A stretch of DNA of 64,000 bases from Fimbriimonas sp. (GCA_031292555.1 JARLGV010000111.1:32471-96470); one strand, 5' to 3'. Positions 1 through 9,198 are shown, numbered from the stretch's first letter. Made by a program: numbers and translations. The notes: a model not told the origin generated them from the sequence alone.

Positions 1-92
1 CGGTTGGCGAAGAGATCGAGGTTCTGTACGATCCAGACAATGACAGGGACTCGTTGCCCACGAGCTTGTTCCAGATGTGCGAAATCGCCTAA
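1..92 (+). CDS. DUF3592-type membrane protein, 3' end only
   Basis: The window opens inside a gene whose last 30 codons (frame from base 3, TAA at 90-92) are readable. The fragment has the core EIEVLYDPDNDRDSLP, nearly the same as the C-terminal core of the two genes that follow. It is therefore a third member of the same tandem family, cut by the window edge. Only the terminal beta-strand part of the second soluble domain is present, so nothing can be said about its start or signal region. Confidence 0.75.
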   Translation, partial: VGEEIEVLYDPDNDRDSLPTSLFQMCEIA

Positions 93-167
93 TTTGCGGT
101 CTGGGGACGAAGCATGAGACGGATGGCAGCCAGCTTGCGTGGAACCCACGTACAATGGGCCAGACCT

Positions 168-908
168 GTGAATTCGTATTCGATATCGCCGCCCCCTCGG
201 AGCATCCGGATGAGAACCGGGGCAATCGTTGGTCGGGTTCTCCTTTGGACTCTGATCGCTGTAGTAGCGTTGTACGTGCCGCACGGAATGACCGAGCAAG
301 TGTCCCGCCTGTGGACTCTGATGGCAGCGGGAAGAACCGTTGACGGTCAGGTTCTCGACAGCCGAGTTCGACATGGCAAGTCGACGACCTACTACCTGAC
401 CGTCTCGTTTAGCGATCGAGGGTTTAGTTTCAGTGGGGAGCGTGAAGTACCGATGGGAATCTTCAACCGGTACTCGGGGCAATCAGCCATTCCGGTGTTA
501 ACGATGCCGACTGATCCAACCGATTTCGAGGTTGGACCTATCGACGAGTCGCGAATCAACTACTTGAGAACACAATGGCTGATCTTTGGCGGAGGCGCGT
601 TTCTCGTCGTCCTGATTTTCGTGATCTCGTTCGAATACACGTCGGCAGTGGAGCGGGGACTTCTGGCAAACGGGCAGGTAGGGACCGGCTGCATCGACTC
701 AGTGTATAGAGGGAGGAGCACGATCGTTCGTTACGAGTTCGAGACTCCGTACGGAGCCCGAACCGGCAAATTCTCTCCGGCTTTTCGTCGGCCCCGTATC
801 CCTGAGATCGGCAGCCAAATCGAGGTTCTTTACGATCCGAACAATGATCGCCGCTCTATCCCATTGAAGATGGTCCAACTCTGGCAATTGGATGGAACAC
901 AGGCGTAG
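168..908 (+). CDS. DUF3592-type two-helix membrane protein (tandem copy)
   Basis: A transmembrane segment near residues 20-40 is followed by a soluble beta domain (VDGQVLDSRVRHGKSTTYY), a second helix (about 140-165), and a second half ending in a QIEVLYDPNNDRRSIP core. The pattern GxVxxSRxxxGKSxxYYLxVxF is typical of DUF3592 proteins, whose function is unknown. I placed the start at a GTG (168) because the protein then lines up end to end with the downstream paralogue; an ATG at 114 is the alternative. No clear ribosome site distinguishes them. It lies 75 bases after the previous copy and 47 before the next, suggesting one transcript. Confidence 0.7.
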   Translation: MNSYSISPPPRSIRMRTGAIVGRVLLWTLIAVVALYVPHGMTEQVSRLWTLMAAGRTVDGQVLDSRVRHGKSTTYYLTVSFSDRGFSFSGEREVPMGIFNRYSGQSAIPVLTMPTDPTDFEVGPIDESRINYLRTQWLIFGGGAFLVVLIFVISFEYTSAVERGLLANGQVGTGCIDSVYRGRSTIVRYEFETPYGARTGKFSPAFRRPRIPEIGSQIEVLYDPNNDRRSIPLKMVQLWQLDGTQA

Positions 909-955
909 GCGCCACAACCTCTTGGCGATTCACACCGTAAAATAACCGGCAAGCA

Positions 956-1687
956 ATGATGGACTCGACTGTTCCCCCACCTCCTCGTGCAATTCGAATG
1001 AAGACCGGCGCGATCGTCGGCCGTACCGTCCTATGGTTGTTGGTCCTCGCTTGCTATATTGGGATTCCTTACGGAATGAGCCGTGAGGTGGCGCGATTGC
1101 AGACCCTGATGGAATCTGGCAAGACAGTAGTGGGGCGGGTTCTTTCCAGCCGTATCGTTCGCGGTAAGTCGTATGCCTACTACCTCTCGGTGGCGTTTAG
1201 CGACCGGGGCTTCAGCTACTCTGGCGAACGGCCGGTCTTCTCTACCTACTACTACAAGTACTGCAACCAGTCCGAAGTGCCGGTAGTCGCCATGCCCAAC
1301 GATCCCGGTGACTTCGAGATCGGGGGCGTGGATCCGATGCAGATCGATTACGCAAGAAGACAGTGGCTGGTACCCGGGGGACTTTGGACGTTCATTCTCA
1401 CTTTTTTTGTGATCATGTTCGAAGTCAGCCTTATCAGGGAGCGTTCGCTACTGAGGAGAGGGCAGGTGGCCCAGGGCCAAGTAGTCTCCGTAATCAAAGG
1501 GAAGGGCTCTGCGATCAAGTATCGGTTCGATTCCCGATTCGGAACGCGCGAGGGGAAGTGCTCGGTGTCGTCGACGGCCAAGCTTGCGGGATTTTCGGAA
1601 GGGGTCGGAATTGAGATCCTCTACGACCCGAACAACGACCGCAGTTCTATCCCCGCCGTGCTGTTTCAGTTGGTCGAGCTGGCCTGA
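956..1687 (+). CDS. DUF3592-type two-helix membrane protein (tandem copy)
   Basis: Paralogue of the preceding gene along its whole length (243 aa). Both share an N-terminal proline patch then IRM-K/R-TGAIVGR, helix one (about 20-38), the GKSYAYYLSVAFSDRGFSYSGER beta domain, helix two (about 135-155) and the EILYDPNNDRSSIP end. The second codon is also ATG, so the start could shift by one. It is the last gene of the tandem cluster and runs into a convergent minus-strand gene only 9 bases later. The function of DUF3592 proteins is not known; membrane anchoring with two exposed beta domains is what the sequence supports. Confidence 0.75.
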   Translation: MMDSTVPPPPRAIRMKTGAIVGRTVLWLLVLACYIGIPYGMSREVARLQTLMESGKTVVGRVLSSRIVRGKSYAYYLSVAFSDRGFSYSGERPVFSTYYYKYCNQSEVPVVAMPNDPGDFEIGGVDPMQIDYARRQWLVPGGLWTFILTFFVIMFEVSLIRERSLLRRGQVAQGQVVSVIKGKGSAIKYRFDSRFGTREGKCSVSSTAKLAGFSEGVGIEILYDPNNDRSSIPAVLFQLVELA

Positions 1688-1696
1688 TTTGGCTCC

Positions 1697-3418
1697 TTAT
1701 GTCTGGCGCATATCAAGCCTGACCTCGTTGCCCACCGAGTCGATTCGAACTCCGGCGGCAGTGGGCTCAGCGTGTCCTCGCATGACCTTGACCGAATAGT
1801 TGAAGCTTTCAAAGCGGTAGTTCAGCCGGTCCTTCTCGATTGAAACGAAGGAAGTGCGATCGTGGGCCCACTGGAAGTCGAGAGCAAAAGTCTTGCCCTC
1901 GGGCAAGTCGTTTGCCCGAACTGAAAGCACGTGCTCGCCTAGATCCAGGTGAAGTACTCCACCCGTTTTGATGGGAACGCCGATTTCGAGAGTCGAGCCT
2001 GATTCTCGCACATCCGCGAACGAGGTCGCTTCAATCGTTGACGTGTCACCTTGGGAATTGATGAGTACAAAGCGCCCCGCGCACTTGGTCTTCCCATCGC
2101 TCCAGTGGAGCGCATCCAACACCGCGGGCAGTCGCTGTTCAATTCCATGGATTCGAGTCGGATTATCAAGATACGGTTGGCGCAGCCGATCGCTATAGAC
2201 GGCTATGTCGCGCAGGAATATCTCGCTTCCACGCGAGTGGAGGTTCGCGCGGTAGAAGCGGCTTTGATACCAGATGCTTTTCTCGGCTGGGTTATCGTGC
2301 CCAAACGGGTCGGTAAGTTGCACTTGGGCCTGGGGCGGCGTCGTTGGGAAAGCGCTCTTGAATCGCCGACCGGTCTCTCCCATCGTCTCAATCGATAGAG
2401 CACCGGCGTCCCGCAGTTCTGCCAAAGCCGTCATTTGCATCGCGAAACCATCCCGCATGTCCGGCCAGCCGAAGCTGTTCTCCTGGCCCAATTGGGCATA
2501 TGAAAACGCGAGGCAAGGAGTGTGGGCGATCATATCGAAGAAGGTGTCGACGAAGTGCTTGCTGCGTCCCGACGGCCAGACAGGCTCCATCGTGTCTGGG
2601 GCGCTGGAAATCGCACCGTCATCGACGGGGTAGCGGAGGTCGTAGTAATAGACCGGGTCTTGACCGAGGAGGCGAAGGATCGGCGTGTGAATCTGGTTTC
2701 TCGCCTCGACGGCGGGGCTCCATGCATTGTTTCGGCACGGGTAGTAGCCAGCGATCGGGGCTCCCCAGATCGTGAAACCATCGGTGGAATCCTGGTCACG
2801 GCAAACCGCGAAGGCATCGATCGGATAGTGGTCACTAAGGTAGCCGACAGTAACGGCGTCAAGGTTCCACGACGCGATGGAGGCCGGGTACCGACCCCAT
2901 ATCTTCTTGAATTCGCGCATAGCCGTAACCGCCAGTTTGATCCGTTCCTCGTGGGTGTAGCCGATCAGATAGGCGACTGGCACGTGGTAGTCCCAGCCCC
3001 AGTCAGGGCGTCCCCGCCACTCGACTCCGGCTGCGTCGCAGAGCTTGTGGTTCATCTCGAACCAGAAACCGACCTCGTGGTTTGCCGGCATTTCCTTCTT
3101 GAGGTACTCGACGAACTGTCCGGACACGAGGGCGTCGAACTGGAGCAGCCAACTTGCCGGAAATCCGTGTTTCTTGACCTGCTCCATCTGGCCGACGAGC
3201 GGCGCCATCAAGTCGACGGGGCCCCGTGGCTCCTCGCCGCGCAGGAAGTTCATGATGTTGATCGATCGCAACGGCTTGAAGCCGGCTACCGTCGGAGAGG
3301 GAGATCCTTCGGCGAGGGCGACCCGGCCGATCTCGCCGGCGCCGAACGCCACAAGCGTTCCCGCCCCGATCTGCAGAACCTGACGACGCGTGAACTCAGA
3401 AGCGGAGGGTTTGGTCAT
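1697..3418 (-). CDS. TAT-exported secreted protein, possible polysaccharide-deacetylase/GH-like fold
   Basis: 573 aa from the ATG at 3418; a longer frame begins at 3454, but the inner Met puts a classic twin-arginine signal at the N-terminus (TRRQVLQIGAGTLVAFGAG). The mature part has an alternating strand/helix region with HEVGFWFEMNHK, WGRYPASIASWNLDAVT and DAFAVCRDQ, reminiscent of the (beta/alpha) barrels of polysaccharide deacetylases and GH57-like enzymes, then a beta-rich C-terminus (about 440-573). I cannot identify catalytic residues with certainty, so enzyme class is inference. Folding in the cytoplasm before export is implied by the TAT signal, often meaning a bound metal or cofactor. 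It probably follows the 119-aa gene upstream in one transcript. Confidence 0.65.
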   Translation of the reverse strand: MTKPSASEFTRRQVLQIGAGTLVAFGAGEIGRVALAEGSPSPTVAGFKPLRSINIMNFLRGEEPRGPVDLMAPLVGQMEQVKKHGFPASWLLQFDALVSGQFVEYLKKEMPANHEVGFWFEMNHKLCDAAGVEWRGRPDWGWDYHVPVAYLIGYTHEERIKLAVTAMREFKKIWGRYPASIASWNLDAVTVGYLSDHYPIDAFAVCRDQDSTDGFTIWGAPIAGYYPCRNNAWSPAVEARNQIHTPILRLLGQDPVYYYDLRYPVDDGAISSAPDTMEPVWPSGRSKHFVDTFFDMIAHTPCLAFSYAQLGQENSFGWPDMRDGFAMQMTALAELRDAGALSIETMGETGRRFKSAFPTTPPQAQVQLTDPFGHDNPAEKSIWYQSRFYRANLHSRGSEIFLRDIAVYSDRLRQPYLDNPTRIHGIEQRLPAVLDALHWSDGKTKCAGRFVLINSQGDTSTIEATSFADVRESGSTLEIGVPIKTGGVLHLDLGEHVLSVRANDLPEGKTFALDFQWAHDRTSFVSIEKDRLNYRFESFNYSVKVMRGHAEPTAAGVRIDSVGNEVRLDMRQT

Positions 3419-3469
3419 ATTGGCTGGTACGAAGTATGGAACATGCGGTGCCACCGCGTCCTTCGCGTC

Positions 3470-3829
3470 TCAGCTGAGCTTTGTCAAGTTCTCATCCACG
3501 TAGAACTGGATGAACTCGGTGGGACGTTTCTTGATCACGCCGGTGCCGGAGTACTCATGCCCGTCGTGCGTGAAGCGTACGTGGAACTCAAGCTGGCTGT
3601 GAGGGAACATCTCGTGGAGACGACTCGACATTCGCCCGTAGATCTGGGTTTTGACCTCGACGTCCTGCCAGGGGGAGTGGGCATCCTCTCGCGTTTGGGT
3701 GACGGACTCGATCCATTGGGCCGCTTCTACTGTTCCGTAAAATACGACTCGTTGAAGATCCCACACAATGACGGAGAGGTTATCAGCCCGAAGCCTTCTC
3801 CCGTTGCGTTGGGTTAGTTTAGTCGGCAT
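3470..3829 (-). CDS. Conserved-looking hypothetical protein
   Basis: 119 aa, soluble, no signal peptide or membrane segment. Visible are a start rich in Arg, a strand pattern SVIVWDLQRVVFYGTVEAAQWIES, and a beta-rich end (LEFHVRFTHDGHEYSGTGVIKKRP). The spacing to the downstream TAT gene is about 50 bases on the same strand, so the two may be co-transcribed. I do not recognise a family. The reading frame is supported mainly by length, codon use similar to neighbours and its place between two real genes. Confidence 0.5.
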   Translation of the reverse strand: MPTKLTQRNGRRLRADNLSVIVWDLQRVVFYGTVEAAQWIESVTQTREDAHSPWQDVEVKTQIYGRMSSRLHEMFPHSQLEFHVRFTHDGHEYSGTGVIKKRPTEFIQFYVDENLTKLS

Positions 3830-3896
3830 AGGTTCATCAAGGATGCCTCCAGCGACTTGAGTTCGTGGACGCGTCCTTCGAATCCGTTATACCTGC

Positions 3897-3937
3897 AAAA
3901 AGACGGGCCGTCCGCCAACCAGTGGCGGACGGCCCGT
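3897..3937 (-). terminator. Rho-independent terminator of the S53 protease gene
   Basis: A perfect 15-bp stem (3903-3917 with 3923-3937) closes a 5-base loop. Read on the minus strand it is followed by five T (3901-3897). It starts 15 bases after the stop codon of the protease gene at 3952. Confidence 0.85.
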
Positions 3938-3951
3938 GGGTTGCGACCAGC

Positions 3952-6900
3952 CTACGGAGTGACCGTGAGCGCTGCCGTCAAAGAGGCCGAGCCCAGGGTC
4001 GCCGTGAAGGTGATCGAAGTGTTCGCCGTGACCTTGGCCGGTGTGATCGTGAATGTGGCAGTTTTAGCGCCAGCAGCAACCTTGACCGATGCCGGGACCG
4101 ACGCGACCGTCGCATTCGAACTCTTCAGATAGACCGTGACTCCACTGGAGCCGGCCGGGCCGGAGAGCGTGACGGTACCAGTGACCTTGTTCGTGCCGTT
4201 GCCGGCAATCGAGGATGCCGAAAGCGACAAGCTGGAGAGTGTCGGAGCAGTGACCGTAAGGGTCGCCGTCTTCGAGACTCCGCTTGTTGCCGTCAGGGTG
4301 ACCGAAGCGTTGGCATTCACCGCGTAGGAGGTGACCGTCGCAGTGGCGCTTGTCTTGCCAGCCGGTACCGATACCGACGAGCTGCTGAAGTTGGCGGCGC
4401 TGGTCAGGCTCGAACCGAGCGAGACCGTCGTGCCCGAGGGGCCAGCCGGAGCGTTCAGCGTCACAGTAACCGTTGGATTCGTAACACCTCCAACTACCGA
4501 ACTGGGTGAAACGGTGACCGAAGCCATTACGGCTGGAGAGATCGTCGCGGTCGCGGTCGCCTTGGAAGTGACGTACGTCGCGGTGATGGTTACGGCCGTC
4601 GACGTGCTGACAGCCGATGCCGTAAAGGTGAATGTGCCCGACGTTTTGCCGGAAGGGATCGTAATCGACGTGGCTGAGAGCGTCGCCGAAATGCTGGACG
4701 TGGCCAAGCTGACGACTGCGCCGGCCACCGGAGCAGGACCAGTCAGAGTGACCGTTCCGGTCACCGTTGTTCCCAAGCCGCCGTACAGGCTAGTGCTGCT
4801 GAGGCTGAGCGAGGACACTGTCGCTGCCGTCACTGTCAGCCCCGCGGTTGCGGAGGACGTTCCGGAAGTTGCCGTGATGGTCGAAGTCGCGCTCGATGCG
4901 ACCGCTACCGTCGATAACGCAAACGTTGCCGAGGTGGCGCCAGACGCGACCGTCACCGAGGCGGGGGTTGTGGCGGCAGCAGTATTGGACGAGGTGAGCG
5001 TAACCACCACTCCTCCCGTCGGCGCGGCTTCCGCGATTTTGACCGTTCCGGTCGTCGATGTACCGCCGACGACCGAACTGGAAGAGAGGGTCATCGAAGT
5101 GGGATGAGGCGACGTCAAAGTTAAGTTTGCCGTTGCTGAACTGCCCGACATGGAGCCAGTCAATGTGACGCTCGTGATGGCGCTAACGGCCTTAGTCGTG
5201 ACCGTGAATGTTGCGCTGGATGATCCTGCTGCAACGGTTACGGTTGCCGGCACGGTTACTGCCGCGTTGGAAGAAGAGAGCGTGATTGTCTGTCCACCGG
5301 TCGGCGCCGCCATGTTGAGGGTGATCGAACCCGTTAGGGTCGTACCGTTGCCGCCTTCGATGGAAGTTGCGCTCACCGAAACTCCGGCGATCTGCAGCGA
5401 CACTCCCAGCACCTTGTTGACCAAGCCCTGGAAGTTCGTCGCGCCCCAACCGGTAACCATGTCCCAGCCGGCCGTCGCCGACGACGTTGAGCCGCTTGGC
5501 AAGTTGCCATTGCTGCCCGAGGTCACGTCATAGAAGACGCTTGACAACCCGTTGTACGAGTACAGCAAGTCGTTGATGCGTCCGAATCGTCGTTTGCCGG
5601 CCGAATTGGCGGGGAGTCCGCCCTTGGCGATAATCTGCTGCTCCGCGTCTGCCAGCGATGCTGCCATCGTTGGCGATGCGGCGCTCGTGCCGCCGAAGCC
5701 GTTATAGACTCCGGATGTGGAGAGAGTGAATCCGGGATACGTTCCGGCCGTAAGATAAAGCGAGAATCCCGTGTTCGGATCGGCATTCGCCGCGATATCG
5801 GGGAACAGACGGTAGTTGACGCCCGAAGGGCCGACCGCGCCCTGATACGAAGGCTTGACGTTGAACGTATTCGAGACGGCCGTGACCCAGCCGCCGCCAC
5901 TGCCGGACCAGCCGGTCTCCGTCGTGCGATTACCGGTCGTGTCGGTCGTCGTCGAGGTGCCGCCTACCATCAGCACTTCGGGCTCGCAATCGGGATAGCC
6001 ATACGTAATGGTGGTCCCGGTGTCGCCGGTTGCCGCGAGGTAGGTGATGCCTTGGGCGGTCATCGAAAGGTGAAGGTTGTGAGCGGAAGTCAGTGAACTG
6101 GCGCCCATGCTCCAACCGTAGCTTTCGGTGATGATGTCGGCCGTGTTGTCGTTGACTTCCTGGGTGAGGACGTTAATGATGTCGCCACCGAAGCCGTCAT
6201 AGACGATCACGTTTGCCAACGGAGCCACCGCCAGCGTGCATTGGATATCGAGGTCTCCCTCGACCTTTTGAGTGCCCGTGCCCGATCCGCCGTCGACGGT
6301 CTCAACCTTCACGTTCGAAAGGGCTCCTGCCGAAGGAATTGGCAGGCCCCAGTAGCTAATGAACGACGATGCGTTCGAAAGCCGAAAGCCATCCCAGCTA
6401 GAGATGCCGATTGTTCGACCGGAGCCGGTCGAGCCCGAACTGTACATGGACGCCACGCCATAGAGAGTTCGTGCCTGGCTTGGCGACAAGTAGCGTCGTT
6501 CAGGGCGAGTGAAGTCTTCAAGACCGGACACGTCGATCACAAGCTTGCCTAGTTCGGACGGAATTGACGGCGTCGATGTGAAGGAGTAACGGTAGGGATC
6601 GGCCGCATCTGCCTTTTCGGTCGACGCGTATTGTTCGATCGTCGTGCCAAATGCGTGCTCAGCCTGATCGACGGTCGAGTCGGCAAGGATGGTCAGCCGG
6701 TTCTTCGCAACAAGCTTGACATGCATCCCCTGCGATTGCAGGTAATGCGCCACCTGTTGAACCTGGGTCTGCGATAGGCCAAATTGGGCGCCAACCTGGT
6801 CCGGCGTCAGAAACTGCCGGTAGTTGGGGCTATAAGGGTTCGAAACTGATTCGACGAACGAATCGATTCCTGATGGATTGGCAAAGGGCATTCCGATGGC

Positions 6901-7068
6901 GAGATGAAGCGTCCGAAGAGGACTCGCATGGCCAATGTGGATTGCCCGCTGGATTGCCAAAGGAGGGGACATGTCCAGAGCGGAATGCTGCACGGGAGCG
7001 GCGATACCAAATGTCGGTATAGCCAACACCGCAGTGAGCGTGGCAAGTTGCTTTGTTCGTTTGGGCAT
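3952..7068 (-). CDS. Secreted sedolisin/kumamolisin (peptidase S53) with five C-terminal sandwich repeats
   Basis: 1038 aa from the ATG at 7068, chosen over the in-frame 7146 start because it begins a Sec signal peptide (MPKRTKQLATLTAVLAIPTFGIAA). Residues about 30-190 are the pro-kumamolisin activation domain, with YRQFLTPDQVGAQFGLS. The catalytic domain (about 195-560) shows the full sedolisin tetrad: E270 and D274 in EGDLD, D349 in ATGDTG, and S462 in GGTSAASP. The calcium-site region AGWDMVTGWGATNF is also present. From about 562 to the end are five repeats of 90-95 residues, Ser/Thr/Val-rich and immunoglobulin-like. Known S53 enzymes are acid-active extracellular endopeptidases made as self-processing zymogens. 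The repeats may attach or project the enzyme at the cell surface (inference). Confidence 0.9.
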   Translation of the reverse strand: MPKRTKQLATLTAVLAIPTFGIAAPVQHSALDMSPPLAIQRAIHIGHASPLRTLHLAIGMPFANPSGIDSFVESVSNPYSPNYRQFLTPDQVGAQFGLSQTQVQQVAHYLQSQGMHVKLVAKNRLTILADSTVDQAEHAFGTTIEQYASTEKADAADPYRYSFTSTPSIPSELGKLVIDVSGLEDFTRPERRYLSPSQARTLYGVASMYSSGSTGSGRTIGISSWDGFRLSNASSFISYWGLPIPSAGALSNVKVETVDGGSGTGTQKVEGDLDIQCTLAVAPLANVIVYDGFGGDIINVLTQEVNDNTADIITESYGWSMGASSLTSAHNLHLSMTAQGITYLAATGDTGTTITYGYPDCEPEVLMVGGTSTTTDTTGNRTTETGWSGSGGGWVTAVSNTFNVKPSYQGAVGPSGVNYRLFPDIAANADPNTGFSLYLTAGTYPGFTLSTSGVYNGFGGTSAASPTMAASLADAEQQIIAKGGLPANSAGKRRFGRINDLLYSYNGLSSVFYDVTSGSNGNLPSGSTSSATAGWDMVTGWGATNFQGLVNKVLGVSLQIAGVSVSATSIEGGNGTTLTGSITLNMAAPTGGQTITLSSSNAAVTVPATVTVAAGSSSATFTVTTKAVSAITSVTLTGSMSGSSATANLTLTSPHPTSMTLSSSSVVGGTSTTGTVKIAEAAPTGGVVVTLTSSNTAAATTPASVTVASGATSATFALSTVAVASSATSTITATSGTSSATAGLTVTAATVSSLSLSSTSLYGGLGTTVTGTVTLTGPAPVAGAVVSLATSSISATLSATSITIPSGKTSGTFTFTASAVSTSTAVTITATYVTSKATATATISPAVMASVTVSPSSVVGGVTNPTVTVTLNAPAGPSGTTVSLGSSLTSAANFSSSSVSVPAGKTSATATVTSYAVNANASVTLTATSGVSKTATLTVTAPTLSSLSLSASSIAGNGTNKVTGTVTLSGPAGSSGVTVYLKSSNATVASVPASVKVAAGAKTATFTITPAKVTANTSITFTATLGSASLTAALTVTP

Positions 7069-7315
7069 TGAATTGTGTAAGTCCAAATGGACGGACATCC
7101 GACATCCAATGTCAGCATGTTCTTCCCTGTTCTTAACAGAGTGCAAGCATTCAATCTCTTTAAAAGGTCACGATTTTGCGCGACCACAAACAGGGGGAGC
7201 TGGATCCGCCTCAGATAATTACTGGTATTTGGCGGCGGCATGAACTTGCCGAATCGTCCATGAACAAGTCTAGGTCGCAACTGTCTCAAAGGAGGACGAT
7301 CGTTGCGAGGCGCGT
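7069..7315. promoter_or_regulatory. Divergent intergenic region between the S53 protease and the URO-D-like gene
   Basis: 247 bases that must hold promoters for both directions. A strong AAAGGAGG sequence at 7288-7295 lies about 20 bases before the + strand ATG at 7316, farther than usual, with no in-frame start nearer. A small hairpin (CTGTT/AACAG) lies near 7125-7140. No clear -35/-10 pair could be assigned. Confidence 0.4.
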
Positions 7316-8581
7316 ATGGTGGATTCAGCGTTGTACACCCGAACAGACCGGGACATTTTGCGAGGCTTGGTGGAGAAGGTTGCCACAGCCGCAGCCGACC
7401 CGGTAAATGAGGAGCGTGCCCGGCTCTGGGGCAAGCTCAACGACTTGGACTCTGAGCGCCCCATGGTGTGGATCACCGAGATCCCCTGGCATGAGTTTGC
7501 CGCTGAGCCGGAGTTGCAGATCGAGTGCACCCAACCGTGGGCGCGTGGCCGGGAGTGGCAGTACCGGCACATGCTCTACCAATGGAAGCACTTTCCGGTC
7601 GACACGATCACCAGCCCGTACCTTTCCTGCCCGATCTCCCATCGAAGCACCGGATACGGGCTCTATCAGGAATCGGACGTCGTGATCACCGATCCGACCA
7701 GCGATGTGGTCTCTCGGGAGTACCATCCGCAAATCGTCGAACCCGAGGATATCGAGAAGATCCAAATGCCGCGCGTGACCCGGGACGACGAAGAGACGGA
7801 CCGTAACTACCGGGCGATGTCCGACCTATTCTCCGACATCATGCCCATCCGCCTTACCGGAATCAAGCACATTTGGTACACCCCGTGGGATTACTTGGTG
7901 ACGGTCTGGGGAGTGGAACAAGCTTTGATGGACTTGATCGTGCGACCGGAGATGGTGCATGCGGCGGTCGATCGTGTGGTGAAGGCGTGCATGATCGAAT
8001 TGGACCAGTTCGTCGAACTTGGGCTGCTCGACAATGGCAACGACAACACGCGCATGGGAAGCGGTGGGTACGGCTACAACAGCATTCTGCCGCCCGCGGA
8101 TTTCAATCCTAAGCACGTGCGAACGTGCGACATCTGGGGATGCTCGAACGCCCAGATCTTTTCAGCCGTTTCGCCGGAGATGCTCTGGGAGTTCGCCATC
8201 GAGCACGATCTGCCGTACCTCACGCGGTGGGGAATGAACTACTACGGATGCTGCGAACCGCTCGACCAGAAGATCGAGGTCTTGCGCCGGATTCCGAATC
8301 TACGCAAGATTTCCATGAGTCCGTTTGCAGATATGAAACGGGGTTCGGAGCAGGTTGGAGCGGACTATGTGCTCTCCCACAAACCGACGCCGGCCCAGTT
8401 GGCAGTGGATTCCTGGTGCCTGGAGGAGGCTCGGGCAAAGCTCTATGAGGCCTTGGACGTGTCTAGGGGCAGTCACGTCGAAGTGATCCTCAAGGACATC
8501 TCGACGGTACGTCGCGAACCGCGCCGTCTCTGGGAATGGGGCGAGATGGCGATGGAAGTCGTGCAGGAGTTTGCCCGCTAG
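7316..8581 (+). CDS. Uroporphyrinogen decarboxylase-like (URO-D superfamily) protein
   Basis: 421 aa, cytoplasmic. The layout fits the URO-D/cobalamin-methyltransferase barrel family: RLTGIKHIWYTPWDYLVTVWGVEQALMDLIVRPEMVH in the middle, then WGCSNAQIFSAVSPEMLWEFAIEHDLPYL and YYGCCEPLDQKIEVLRRIPNLRKISMSPFAD near the C-terminus, where a Cys pair could bind metal. True HemE enzymes are about 350 aa and start with a conserved PVWxMRQAG segment, which is absent. This is therefore one of the divergent members found beside sugar or one-carbon genes in many environmental bacteria; substrate unknown. The ATG at 7316 has a distant ribosome site. Confidence 0.75.
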   Translation: MVDSALYTRTDRDILRGLVEKVATAAADPVNEERARLWGKLNDLDSERPMVWITEIPWHEFAAEPELQIECTQPWARGREWQYRHMLYQWKHFPVDTITSPYLSCPISHRSTGYGLYQESDVVITDPTSDVVSREYHPQIVEPEDIEKIQMPRVTRDDEETDRNYRAMSDLFSDIMPIRLTGIKHIWYTPWDYLVTVWGVEQALMDLIVRPEMVHAAVDRVVKACMIELDQFVELGLLDNGNDNTRMGSGGYGYNSILPPADFNPKHVRTCDIWGCSNAQIFSAVSPEMLWEFAIEHDLPYLTRWGMNYYGCCEPLDQKIEVLRRIPNLRKISMSPFADMKRGSEQVGADYVLSHKPTPAQLAVDSWCLEEARAKLYEALDVSRGSHVEVILKDISTVRREPRRLWEWGEMAMEVVQEFAR

Positions 8582-8594
8582 CCGGCGGGCAGAG

Positions 8595-9077
8595 CTATTG
8601 CTGCCACCACGTTTCGAGACGGGCGCGCAGTGCCTTCTCTTGCTCGTCGCCCCAATAACCGCATTCGAGTCTGAAGAAGACCGACGAGTAGGGGATCAGG
8701 CATGGCGTCTTCACCACTAGAACCTTATAGACTGAGGCGGCAACCGACATATTCTCCAAGATCTCCTCGTGAGGGGTTTCCTCGATCTGAAAAGACGAGA
8801 GTTTCTTACGGATGCTCTCCCTCATGTCCTCGACGCCCGGGATGTCGTCGTCTCTCAGGAACCCCAACTCGGCGTCGATGCATGCGACAGGACGCAAGTG
8901 CGGCGCCCGGTCGAAACCTTCAACCAGTTCGGCAAGAACATCCAAGTGAGGTGCGTGGGCCACCAAAGTCTCGATGCCCGTAGCGCACTGTTGGGGATAT
9001 GCAGCGTCTGCCAGAATCACCCAATTGCGGTGCCCTAGCGCGTTGAGCCTGACGTCCAGATTGACAATCGTCTTCAT
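8595..9077 (-). CDS. RbsD/FucU-family sugar mutarotase-like protein
   Basis: 160 aa from the ATG at 9077, preceded by GAGG eight bases upstream, which favours it over the 9149 frame start. The N-terminus (VRLNALGHRNWVILADAAYP) matches the GHGDEIxxADAxFP start of D-ribose pyranase and fucose mutarotase. The C-terminus (KTPCLIPYSSVFFRLECG) corresponds to the ETxPYANxxLRxGV end of that family. Those enzymes interconvert sugar anomers after uptake. It lies downstream of the alpha-L-fucosidase on the same strand, which fits a fucose-handling role. The usual catalytic His/Asp can be pointed to (H and D in the motif), but the middle is divergent, so substrate is inference. Confidence 0.65.
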   Translation of the reverse strand: MKTIVNLDVRLNALGHRNWVILADAAYPQQCATGIETLVAHAPHLDVLAELVEGFDRAPHLRPVACIDAELGFLRDDDIPGVEDMRESIRKKLSSFQIEETPHEEILENMSVAASVYKVLVVKTPCLIPYSSVFFRLECGYWGDEQEKALRARLETWWQQ

Positions 9078-9198
9078 GTTGCTCGCCTCATACCTGTACG
9101 CGCCGTTGCCGGTTGTCGGCAATTCCAAACCGATCACAGGCACCGGCAAATGCAGGAGGTTATCAGTATATCGCTTAAGCCCAAGCTGCGAAGAGCAC

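Noticed and set aside
2522..3817. 431-codon open frame on the + strand
   Set aside because: It is antisense to the TAT-exported protein gene; the translation has no domain and is Arg/Asp-rich noise.
4331..5107. 258-codon Val/Thr-rich frame on the + strand
   Set aside because: It is the mirror of the protease repeat region, whose biased composition removes stop codons on the opposite strand.
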